Assembly: GCA_964559275.1 (NCBI GenBank)
Contig: CAZLGC010000037.1
Coordinates: forward strand, 1-11,531
Source of the DNA: CAZLGC01 sp964559275
GTDB taxonomy: Bacteria; Patescibacteriota; CALEFQ01
Reading direction: 5' to 3'
Length of the DNA: 11,531 nucleotides
Within the stretch, counting starts at the first letter, position 1. Every line of letters begins with the position of its first letter. The position numbers and the translations under genes were made by a program. This document shows, piece by piece, positions 5,342 through 11,531 of this stretch. The notes under the pieces were generated by a model. The model made no database searches. It was given only the letters and a program-made list of their open reading frames with translations, and had not been told where the DNA came from.

Positions 5342-7953
5342 TTCACTTTTTTCTTTATTTCATCAAGCAGCTTTAGCGCTTCGATCGGAGTTAGTTTTTC
5401 GATATCAGCTTTGGCAATCTCCGCCTCAATTTCACTACTTTTTGCCTTGGCGTCAAAAAGAGACTTTTGTCCGTCGGCAATTTTGGATTTACCGACTTCC
5501 TGGCCAAAAACCTTTTCTCCCTTATCCAGTTTACCCAAAACTTCCTCCGCCCGCGAGATCACTCGCTTAGGCAAACCGGCTAGTTTGCCAACATAGATTC
5601 CGTAACTGCGATCAGTCCCACCGGGTACGATTTTGTACAAAAATGTTACCTCTTCTTCACTCTCTCGGACTGCCACGTTGTAGTTTTTGACACGCGCCAA
5701 CATCTTTTCCAGGGCCAGCAACTCGTGATAATGGGTTGCAAACAAGGTTTTGGCACCGAGGTGTTTTTTGGAATGAACATATTCTACCACCGCCCAGGCG
5801 ATACTGATGCCGTCAAAGGTAGATGTCCCCCGGCCGATCTCGTCCAGTATTATGAGGCTCTTGTTGGTAGCAGAATTCAAGATATTGGCGGCTTCCTGCA
5901 TTTCCACCATGAAGGTGCTCTGCCCCCGGACCAGACTATCCGAGGCCCCAACGCGGGTGAAAATACGATCCACTACACCGATGGTCGCGGACTTGGCCGG
6001 AACAAACGATCCGATCTGTGCCAACAGAGTAATGATCGCGACCTGCCTAATATAAGTTGACTTGCCGGACATATTGGGTCCGGTCAGTATCATCACCTGC
6101 TCACTCTTGTTATCAAGTTTGGAGTCATTCGGTACAAACGCACCGGCCACCTCGATCCGCTCTACTACCGGATGGCGCCCTTCTTTGATGACTAGCTGGT
6201 CGCTGTCATTGATTTGCGGTTTGACAAAATCACGCTCGGTCGCAATCTTGGCGAAGGTGGAAAGTATGTCTATGAGCGCAACCGCCCGAGCGGTCTTCTG
6301 CAGGTTAGTGATGTACCCAGCTATTTCGTCACGAACTTTGATAAAAGCTTCATATTCGGCCGCAATCAGTTTTTCCTCTGAATTCAGTATCAAATCCTCC
6401 TTTTCTTTCATTTCCGGAGTTATGTAACGTTCAGCATTCACCAACGTTTGCTTGCGAATATAATGTTGAGGTACTTTTTCTACCTGCCCTTTCGGCACTT
6501 CGATATAATAACCGAACACTTTATTGAAGCGAACTTTCAGTTTTTCGATTCCGGTTTTTTTCTTCTCGGTGGTCTCTAGATTCTTGATCCAATCCTTACC
6601 CTTAGTAGCGACCTCCCGAACCTCATCTAACCCGCTATCGAATCCGTGCTTAATTAAATTACCTTCCCGCAAAACCAGTGGTGCGTCATCACGAATTGAT
6701 TTTTTGATTAGGCTGACAACCTTATCTAAGGGTTCAAGACGACGATATAATCTTTGCAAGACTGCTGATTTCGTTTCCGCCAATTTCATTTTAAGCGCCT
6801 TGATGTTTTCCAGCGAATTTCTAAGCGCCAGCAGGTCACGGGCGTTGGCGACTTCGCTACCCAACCGGCCAGCCAGGCGTTCAATGTCCGCTACCCCGTC
6901 CAAAGCCTCCCGCACAGACTGCCGCAAATCCTCGTTATTAGCAAACTCGGCTACGCCGTCCAGGCGCTCCCGGATCGGCTTGACTTTGATCAATGGCTGC
7001 AAAAGCGAGTTATGCAGCAGGCGCCCGCCCATGGCAGTGACGCATTCATCTAGGACAGATAGGAGGGAGCCTTGGGCGTCCCCAGAGCGAATGGTCTGCA
7101 CCAGCTCCAGGTTGCGGATAGTCGCCTCATCAAGCAACATAAATTCGGAGCTGGTATAGAGCTTAGGTGGTTTTAGATGCTTCAGGTGCATCTTCTGAGT
7201 CTCTTCAAGATATGAAATCAAAGCGCCGACCGCCTGCACCCCGACCGTGCTGTCAGCCAAACCGAAGCCATCCAGCATTTTCACGCCGTAATGATCACGG
7301 ATCTTCCCGGCCGCGGTTTCCCGCTCAAAAGACCAATCGTCAACCGGCGTCACGTTGACTGCCGGCTGCCATTTGATGACGCCAAGAAGTTTGGTATCAG
7401 TATAAAGATCGCGCGGCACTAGGCATTCCGCCGGCTGCAGACGTGCTAGTTCGTTTTTGAGCGAACTAAAAGAACCGTCGGCTTCCAGCTCAGTAGTCAT
7501 AAGTTCGCCCGTACTCATGTCGGCAGCTGCCAAGCCAATTCTTTTGTTTTTGCGATCCCAAGCCAACGCCGCCAAATAATTGTTCTGACGATCTGACAGC
7601 AGACTGGTTTCGTGCACGGTTCCCGGAGTCACAACTCGCACGACATCGCGCTTGACAATCCCCTTCGCCTTGGCCGGGTCTTCCACCTGCTCGCAAACCG
7701 CCACTTTTTTGCCCGCTTTGATAAGCTTGGCCAGATAATTGTCAACGGCGTGATACGGCACCCCGCAGAGAGGTATCGGATCTTTGCCATTTTTCTCCCG
7801 GGAGGTCAACGCAATATCCAAAATTCGGGAAGCTATTTTGGCGTCATCCCCAAACATTTCATAAAAATCCCCCATCCTGAAAAACAGGATGGAGTCCTTG
7901 TGTTTCTCCTTAATCGCCGCGTACTGGCGCATTAGAGGGGTTTGGGAGGGCAT
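5338..7953 (-). CDS. mutS: DNA mismatch repair protein MutS
   Basis: An 871-residue mismatch-recognition ATPase of normal MutS1 length. Near the N-terminus, GDFYEMFGDDA contains the Phe30-x-Glu32 pair that stacks on the mispaired base, which separates it from MutS2. The ABC-type ATPase has Walker A GPNMSGKST at 625-633, Walker B LIILDE with D704 and E705, the following GRGTST, and the THYHEL switch with H741. The C-terminal tail has QKSLF at 829-833, matching the QxxLF clamp-binding pentapeptide that lets MutS ride behind the replication fork. A helical region ends the protein. It heads the mutS-mutL-zinc-ribbon transcript and is separated from the upstream lipoprotein gene by a strong terminator. 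No clear Shine-Dalgarno precedes the ATG. Confidence 0.98.
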   Translation of the reverse strand: MPSQTPLMRQYAAIKEKHKDSILFFRMGDFYEMFGDDAKIASRILDIALTSREKNGKDPIPLCGVPYHAVDNYLAKLIKAGKKVAVCEQVEDPAKAKGIVKRDVVRVVTPGTVHETSLLSDRQNNYLAALAWDRKNKRIGLAAADMSTGELMTTELEADGSFSSLKNELARLQPAECLVPRDLYTDTKLLGVIKWQPAVNVTPVDDWSFERETAAGKIRDHYGVKMLDGFGLADSTVGVQAVGALISYLEETQKMHLKHLKPPKLYTSSEFMLLDEATIRNLELVQTIRSGDAQGSLLSVLDECVTAMGGRLLHNSLLQPLIKVKPIRERLDGVAEFANNEDLRQSVREALDGVADIERLAGRLGSEVANARDLLALRNSLENIKALKMKLAETKSAVLQRLYRRLEPLDKVVSLIKKSIRDDAPLVLREGNLIKHGFDSGLDEVREVATKGKDWIKNLETTEKKKTGIEKLKVRFNKVFGYYIEVPKGQVEKVPQHYIRKQTLVNAERYITPEMKEKEDLILNSEEKLIAAEYEAFIKVRDEIAGYITNLQKTARAVALIDILSTFAKIATERDFVKPQINDSDQLVIKEGRHPVVERIEVAGAFVPNDSKLDNKSEQVMILTGPNMSGKSTYIRQVAIITLLAQIGSFVPAKSATIGVVDRIFTRVGASDSLVRGQSTFMVEMQEAANILNSATNKSLIILDEIGRGTSTFDGISIAWAVVEYVHSKKHLGAKTLFATHYHELLALEKMLARVKNYNVAVRESEEEVTFLYKIVPGGTDRSYGIYVGKLAGLPKRVISRAEEVLGKLDKGEKVFGQEVGKSKIADGQKSLFDAKAKSSEIEAEIAKADIEKLTPIEALKLLDEIKKKVK

Positions 7954-7983
7954 TTTGCTATCTGTTCAACGCTGTTTTAGCTT

Positions 7984-7989
7984 ATCATA
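7984..7989 (-). promoter_or_regulatory. Possible -10 box for mutS (weak)
   Basis: In the 147-base gap before mutS, the minus strand has TATGAT, a 5 of 6 match to TATAAT, 30 nt before the ATG. No convincing -35 stands 16-18 nt upstream. A short GGCA/TGCC inverted repeat with a five-T loop lies directly upstream. A promoter is expected here because a terminator isolates mutS from the preceding gene, but this exact site is only a candidate. Confidence 0.25.
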
Positions 7990-8039
7990 GGCAAAAAATG
8001 CCGTAAAGGTTGCATTTCTGACCAAAAGCTGTCCTTTTG

Positions 8040-8081
8040 AAAAAATGACTAACCCCCGCCTCCAGATCGGAAACGGGGGTT
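8040..8081 (-). terminator. Intrinsic terminator after the Ig-like lipoprotein gene
   Basis: AACCCCCG (8051-8058) pairs with CGGGGGTT (8074-8081) to give an 8-bp GC-rich stem around a 15-nt loop. On the minus strand the stem is followed after five bases by six Ts (A-run at 8040-8045). Pairing can extend outward through TGA/TCA with a small bulge. It begins 19 bases past the stop at 8101 and should end the methyltransferase/zinc-ribbon/lipoprotein transcript before mutS. The plus strand has no T-run after the stem, so it acts one way. Confidence 0.72.
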
Positions 8082-8100
8082 TCAACTATCAAAAACTTTT

Positions 8101-8598
8101 CTACTCGGCTACGGTGAACTCTGAGGTATAGCAAACATTATCCAAAAAGGCTTCGCTAGCCGGGGTCAACGTCTGCTCATCATCACTTTGAAAATCACAA
8201 GTAAGCAGAACGGAAACTGTCTCTCCGTCCAGCAGGTTACCAACCGGCTTGATCTCGAGACTGCGACCGTCATCCAATAACGCCCACTCGTAGTGAATCT
8301 CTGTTTGTGCCGGATCCAGGTCCGGATTTATATATTGCAGCTGAATTGAGTCAGTGCCAATTGACTCCGATCGCACCGGCTCGGAAAAGCTAACTGCCAG
8401 CACCGCATCTGGAGCCACATTCATCTCCCCGTCTGGCGGGCGGAAATCAGTGATTTCCAGTTCGGGAACGACCAGGTCTTTGACTTCTTTGAGGCCTACA
8501 ATTGTACCTGAGTCCTGACAACCAGCACCAACCAAAACCAAACTAACTAGAACAAATGTTAGTACGGAAACGACCTCTTTGTTATTCCGGAAACTGAT
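8101..8598 (-). CDS. Small Ig-like (Big_5-type) lipoprotein with a non-standard start codon
   Basis: The mature part has one Ig-like domain of the Big_5 type: FRPPDGEMNVAPDAVLAVSF followed by SEPV, a pattern seen in bacterial surface adhesins and cell-envelope proteins. Two late cysteines (in LLTCDF and DNVCYT) could bridge. The start is a problem. The only standard start codon near the N-terminus is a TTG at 8541, which leaves just VLVGAG before the Cys and has no Shine-Dalgarno. The frame is open back to a stop at 8617-8619. Within it an ATC at 8598 has AAAGG 7 nt upstream and gives a proper signal peptide: Arg4 and Lys7, a hydrophobic run at about 9-23, then GAGC with Cys27. An ATT at 8613 is also possible. 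I give the ATC start (165 residues); the sure minimum is 8101-8541. It may be a start-codon mutation, a sequence error or a true rare start. Confidence 0.65.
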   Translation of the reverse strand: MSFRNNKEVVSVLTFVLVSLVLVGAGCQDSGTIVGLKEVKDLVVPELEITDFRPPDGEMNVAPDAVLAVSFSEPVRSESIGTDSIQLQYINPDLDPAQTEIHYEWALLDDGRSLEIKPVGNLLDGETVSVLLTCDFQSDDEQTLTPASEAFLDNVCYTSEFTVAE

Positions 8599-8616
8599 AT
8601 CTTTACCTTTAATTAA

Positions 8617-9144
8617 TCAAGCCTTATCCCCCAACCACTTCACCCGCACAATATCCTCCTCGGATGCCGTGGCGATGCTGATGTCGCCGCCAAAGGCGCG
8701 GCGGACCTGACGAGCAAGCGACATTGCTAACTGATTCTCAGTAATATATAAAATGATAGTCGAGCCTTTGGTCTCCCATTTAAAAATCTTGTCCTGCGGA
8801 TCGCGCTCATTGGCTCGCCGGTTGGCATTCTCCAACAGACTCTTGATCTGGGCCCGCTGGTCAGCGGACTGAAAGCCGGTCAGCTCCAGAATCCCCTCCG
8901 CCTGCTCTGGGTGTTCTTTACTGCAAGCCGGGCAAGTAGTAAGTAAACTTTTGTCATTCTTATGTTTCTCGTACAGAGGATAATCCCACTGCCAACGCTT
9001 ACGATAGTAGACCGCGTGACATTTCTGGCAAAGCTGCAAACCGGACGGGCGCTTGCCGACCGCCGCCTGGCTGCGGGAGTGCTCAACTTTGCGCAGTTTC
9101 GGCGTCGTAATATCAGAGGAAATCTTTTTTTGGTTTTTAGCCAT
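8617..9144 (-). CDS. Zinc-ribbon protein of the BCAM0308 / NMD3-like type
   Basis: A 175-residue protein matching my memory of a bacterial family listed as 'BCAM0308 family' and sometimes as 'NMD protein affecting ribosome stability'. Visible family marks are a basic N-terminus, a CQKCHAVYYRKRWQW segment, a second CPAC pair forming a zinc ribbon, an EGILELTGF segment, and a C-terminal alpha/beta part with a WETKGSTIILYITENQLAM strand-helix unit and an IVRVKW end. The molecular role is unproven; the name rests on similarity of the zinc ribbon to the eukaryotic/archaeal 60S export adaptor NMD3. I chose the ATG 4 bases after the methyltransferase stop; a TTG at 9165 would overlap that gene. Close spacing suggests joint expression with the Trm9-like methyltransferase, which supports a ribosome- or tRNA-linked role. 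Confidence 0.72.
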   Translation of the reverse strand: MAKNQKKISSDITTPKLRKVEHSRSQAAVGKRPSGLQLCQKCHAVYYRKRWQWDYPLYEKHKNDKSLLTTCPACSKEHPEQAEGILELTGFQSADQRAQIKSLLENANRRANERDPQDKIFKWETKGSTIILYITENQLAMSLARQVRRAFGGDISIATASEEDIVRVKWLGDKA

Positions 9145-9148
9145 ATGA

Positions 9149-9859
9149 TTAGTTTTTGCGGGCAATTGTTACTAAGTTATAACCCTGCTCGGGTGCCACC
9201 TCCTGACCCTGGCGAGTGTAGTACTGCTTCTCGGACCGGAGATCAGCCTCCACCAACAGATTATCCATTTCCTCTGGACTGAAACCATGGTAGTAGCGGT
9301 GTACAACCCGCGGCTTCTGGGACCGCCAGGGGTAAAGGATATCCCCTTTATCTAGACCGGGAAGCATTCTGGCTGATTTTTTGAGATAGGGTTTAAATTT
9401 TTCCTGATTGAGAATATTCCAGTTGATCATGATAAGCAGGCTGTCATTGAGAAGCAGGCGTTTAAAATTTCGCAAGACCTGTTTACGATATTCCTCTCCC
9501 GGTATATGCTGAAAGGTGGCAATACAGAAGATAAGGCTAAATGAGTTGTCCGGGTAATCTCCAAGACTGGTCAAGTTCTGGACGGCGAAATGATCACCAT
9601 ACTTTTGTTTCGCAATTTTTACCAATTTCGGGCTGACATCAATTCCCTCGTAAAAAACCTTCTTGTCCTTGACCAGCTGATACAGGCGCCCGTTGCCACA
9701 ACCGGCATCGAGAATCCGGTCACCAGCCTGTACGTATTCTTCAACTAAGTGTTTCATTTCCGCCCAGGGAAAAGCCCGGGTAGCTGAAAAATCAGTGGCA
9801 ATCTGATCGTAGTCAGACTGCATCTTGAGTAAAATGTAATCAGCTAATTCTTTGTCCAT
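9149..9859 (-). CDS. Trm9/ALKBH8-like SAM-dependent tRNA wobble-uridine methyltransferase
   Basis: A 236-residue class I methyltransferase. SAM-binding motif I is ILDAGCGNG (49-57) and motif II is GIDVS (72-76). What sets it apart from generic methyltransferases is the Trm9/ALKBH8 signature: YDQIATDFSATRAFPW at 17-32 (yeast Trm9 has a YNKIASHFSNTRYKPW-like block), and near the C-terminus GDILYPWR (172-179) and HRYYHGF (187-193), comparable to the PW...RYYH.F block of that family. In eukaryotes these enzymes methylate 5-carboxymethyluridine at tRNA position 34 to mcm5U, after Elp3 has made the cm5 group. Here elp3 is the divergent neighbour. The ATG at 9859 is favoured because it starts just before the family's first helix; an ATG at 9874 is possible, and extension to 9973 is not conserved-looking. 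Eukaryotic Trm9 needs zinc protein Trm112; the next gene is a zinc-ribbon protein. Confidence 0.83.
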   Translation of the reverse strand: MDKELADYILLKMQSDYDQIATDFSATRAFPWAEMKHLVEEYVQAGDRILDAGCGNGRLYQLVKDKKVFYEGIDVSPKLVKIAKQKYGDHFAVQNLTSLGDYPDNSFSLIFCIATFQHIPGEEYRKQVLRNFKRLLLNDSLLIMINWNILNQEKFKPYLKKSARMLPGLDKGDILYPWRSQKPRVVHRYYHGFSPEEMDNLLVEADLRSEKQYYTRQGQEVAPEQGYNLVTIARKN

Positions 9860-11417
9860 GACTCTTGCTGACATAATTCGAAAAATGAATAGACAAAAGG
9901 CTTTGGACGACCAAAAGGTCGAGAAGTTTAAGCGCGAATATGCCGCTGCTTCCGGAATGGCCTGCCCGACCAAGATGAAACTACTTGAAACCTATCGGCG
10001 AATGGTCAGCAAACGAGAAATGAAGCCCAACGAACTGGTAGAACGAGCCTTGACTACGCGGGCGGTGCGGACCCTATCCGGCGTTGCTATCATTTCCGTT
10101 CTGATGAAACCCTATCCCTGCCCGGGCGACTGTTTGTTCTGCCCGACGGAAAGTGAGGTTCCCAAAAGTTATTCGCCCAACGAACCGGCCGTAATGCGGG
10201 CCTTGCTTTGCAAATACGATCCTTACAAACAAGTGCAGATGAGACTTAGGGCCTTGCGCCTAACCGGGCATGATACCTCCAAGTGCGAGCTGATTATAAT
10301 CGGAGCCACTTTTCTAGCTTACCCAAAGCAATACCAGCGCCATTTCATCAAGCGCTGTTTTGATGGTTTCAATGGTAAATATTATAGCACACTGGCGGTC
10401 AGTCTGAAAGCTAATGAAAAAGCCCGTCACCGCTGCATTGGTATGTCCGTAGAAACCCGGCCGGACACTGTGACAAGAGATGAAATCAAGCGCCTGCGCG
10501 AACTAGGCGTCACCCGCATGGAATTGGGTGTGCAGCACATCGATAATAGGGTTCTGCAAAAAAACCGCCGCCAGCACACTATAGCTGATACCATTCGGGC
10601 AACCAGGTTACTCAAGGACGCCGGCTTCAAAATAAACTACCACATGATGCCGGGCCTGCTCGGCTCCAACGATCAGAAAGATATTGCTATGTTTAGAGAA
10701 CTCTTTCGGAATCCGGATTTCCAGCCTGACCTGCTCAAGATTTATCCCTGCACCGTCGTCAAAAACTCAGATCTCTATCGCTTATGGAAACAGCGAAAAT
10801 ACCGGCCACTTTCGACCAAGCGATTAACTGATCTGATTATCAAAATCAAAGCCGAATTACCCCGCTACGTTCGCGTCACCCGCCTGATCCGGGACATCCC
10901 TTCCCATGAGATTGTCGGCGGCAGCAAGGTGACCAACCTGCGCCAGTTTGTACACCGAGAAATGGAAAAGACCGATAAACGCTGCCTTTGCATCCGCTGC
11001 CGGGAAGCCCGCCGCCGCCCCGCTAAGCTTACTGAGATAAAACTTTTTGAGAAAAAATATCCAGCATCCGGCGGCACCGAATATTTCCTTACTTATGAGA
11101 ACAAAAGCCGCACCATCCTCTATGCCTTCGTGCGTTTGCGCTTTCCCGAGGAAACATTTCTCCCCGAGCTCAAAGATTGCGCCCTGGTCAGAGAGCTTCA
11201 TACCTACGGGCAGGTGGTCCCGGTTGGCCAAACCGGCCGGCGAGCAGCCCAACACCTGGGACTCGGTCGCCGGCTAATGAAAAAAGCTGAGCAGATTGCG
11301 CAGCAGGCCGGTTATGGTAAGATGGCGATAATCAGTGGTGTGGGTGTGCGCGAATATTACCGCTGGCTGGGATACAGACTCAGGGGTACTTACATGATCA
11401 AAAAACTTAAGCCATGA
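9858..11417 (+). CDS. elp3: tRNA uridine-34 carboxymethylation enzyme Elp3 (radical SAM + GNAT)
   Basis: A 519-residue Elp3 that installs a carboxymethyl-type group at C5 of wobble uridine in tRNA, using SAM and acetyl-CoA. An N-terminal helical tRNA-binding region (1-70) is followed by RTLSGVAIISVLMKPYPC and the radical-SAM cysteines C88, C92, C95 (CX3CX2C). SVETRPD lies at 197-203 and the barrel runs to about 350. A zinc-site segment has C376, C378 and C381 (RCLCIRC). The C-terminal GNAT domain (about 405-519) has RELHTYGQVVPVG, the acetyl-CoA loop QHLGLGRRLM, and ISGVGVREYYRWLGY. The domain order is the normal one for Elp3. I favour the ATG at 9858 because ADIIRK fits the family's first helix; an in-frame ATG at 9885 lies 7 nt after a -10-like element. 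The HAD gene overlaps its stop by 4 bases. The divergent gene is Trm9-like, which fits one pathway. Confidence 0.95.
   Translation: MTLADIIRKMNRQKALDDQKVEKFKREYAAASGMACPTKMKLLETYRRMVSKREMKPNELVERALTTRAVRTLSGVAIISVLMKPYPCPGDCLFCPTESEVPKSYSPNEPAVMRALLCKYDPYKQVQMRLRALRLTGHDTSKCELIIIGATFLAYPKQYQRHFIKRCFDGFNGKYYSTLAVSLKANEKARHRCIGMSVETRPDTVTRDEIKRLRELGVTRMELGVQHIDNRVLQKNRRQHTIADTIRATRLLKDAGFKINYHMMPGLLGSNDQKDIAMFRELFRNPDFQPDLLKIYPCTVVKNSDLYRLWKQRKYRPLSTKRLTDLIIKIKAELPRYVRVTRLIRDIPSHEIVGGSKVTNLRQFVHREMEKTDKRCLCIRCREARRRPAKLTEIKLFEKKYPASGGTEYFLTYENKSRTILYAFVRLRFPEETFLPELKDCALVRELHTYGQVVPVGQTGRRAAQHLGLGRRLMKKAEQIAQQAGYGKMAIISGVGVREYYRWLGYRLRGTYMIKKLKP
9869..9877 (+). promoter_or_regulatory. Extended -10-like element inside the start region of elp3
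   Basis: TGACATAAT on the plus strand is a TG-n extended -10 with 5 of 6 matches to TATAAT. It ends 7 nt before an in-frame ATG at 9885, so it could give a leaderless elp3 mRNA starting at that ATG, lacking the first nine residues of the longer form. There is no good -35 at 16-18 nt. It lies just upstream of the methyltransferase ATG on the other strand. A chance match is possible in AT-rich DNA. Confidence 0.35.
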
Positions 11418-11531
11418 CAAATACAAAATTCAAATTGGTGGTATTTGACCAAGACGGTGTCCTGGTATTGAGTGATGCCTTGGATGACATGGCCAGGGCT
11501 TTTGGTGTTTTTGAAGAAAGCGCCGCCTTCA
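11414..11531 (+). CDS. HAD-superfamily phosphatase (N-terminal part only)
   Basis: The first 39 residues are visible before the window ends. They begin KFKLVVFDQDGVLV: a hydrophobic strand into D-x-D-G-V/T-L, the catalytic motif I of haloacid dehalogenase-type hydrolases, with Asp11 as nucleophile and Asp13 as acid/base. The next stretch (SDALDDMARAFGV) looks like the start of a helical cap of the kind found in phosphoserine-phosphatase-like HADs, but the substrate cannot be judged from this much. The start overlaps the elp3 stop by 4 bases (ATGA, 11414-11417), which indicates coupled translation and a shared transcript. No direct link between HAD enzymes and Elp3 is implied by family knowledge. 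Confidence 0.85.
   Translation, partial: MTNTKFKLVVFDQDGVLVLSDALDDMARAFGVFEESAAF

Noticed and set aside
4941..5570. Long plus-strand open frame of about 209 codons opposite mutS/mutL
   Set aside because: It lies wholly antisense to two certain genes, has a Ser/Arg-rich composition typical of a shadow frame, and shows no domain or ribosome-binding site.
6524..7159. Plus-strand open frame of about 211 codons inside mutS
   Set aside because: Antisense to conserved mutS coding sequence; Ser/Arg/Leu-rich shadow with no recognisable motif.
8598..8619. Readthrough or recoding of the TGA between the zinc-ribbon protein and the lipoprotein (same frame)
   Set aside because: TGA also ends mutS, elp3 and the membrane-protein gene in tight ATGA overlaps, so it is a real stop here; the lipoprotein needs a free N-terminus for its signal peptide.
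9860..9973. N-terminal extension of the methyltransferase to 9973
   Set aside because: The added 38 residues are antisense to the elp3 start, resemble no family sequence, and precede the natural Trm9-like first helix.
10558..10564. Run of seven As in elp3 as a programmed slippage site or frameshift
   Set aside because: The radical-SAM and GNAT parts on both sides are in one intact frame with normal length, so no slippage is needed.

Overview
The window looks like chromosomal DNA from a small-genome, probably uncultured bacterium. A member of the Patescibacteria (CPR) or a similar deep lineage is my best guess. This is an inference from dense packing with start/stop overlaps, few clear Shine-Dalgarno sites, several small lipoproteins or single-pass surface proteins, and a bacterial Elp3 with the CX3CX2C cluster. 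I see no rRNA, tRNA, CRISPR array, insertion sequence or phage gene. TGA acts as a normal stop. There is no gene-free stretch above 300 bases; the longest gap is 147 bases (7954-8100).

Left block (1-2612, minus strand) is one probable operon, read from 2612 towards 1. It starts with a nucleotidyltransferase-fold protein, preceded by an almost ideal extended -10 element only 6 nt from its ATG. Next come a three-helix membrane protein, a stand-alone PolX-type 8-kDa helix-hairpin-helix protein, the 8-oxoguanine glycosylase MutM, and the N-terminus of a lipoprotein with a beta-propeller-like motif that runs off the left edge. The genes overlap by 37, 4 and 11 bases, with one 28-base gap.

Middle block (2636-7953, minus strand) holds mismatch repair. 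mutS and mutL overlap by 4 bases and are followed by a 67-residue zinc-ribbon protein with a strong Shine-Dalgarno site, then a short hairpin and a membrane-anchored protein with a Thr-Pro repeat linker. MutL has the C-terminal endonuclease motifs, and both MutS and MutL carry plausible sliding-clamp-binding peptides, as in MutH-less mismatch repair. With MutM and the HhH protein, four DNA-repair-type genes lie within 8 kb.

Right block (8101-11531) is a divergent translation-related module. Rightwards runs elp3 (tRNA wobble-uridine modification), overlapped by a HAD-family phosphatase that leaves the window. Leftwards runs a Trm9/ALKBH8-like methyltransferase, then a zinc-ribbon protein of the BCAM0308/NMD3-like type, then a small Ig-like lipoprotein with no normal start codon, closed by an intrinsic terminator. 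In eukaryotes Elp3 makes cm5U34 and Trm9 methylates it to mcm5U34. Finding a Trm9-like gene whose start codon interlocks with that of elp3 suggests a bacterial version of this two-step pathway. It is the most interesting feature here.
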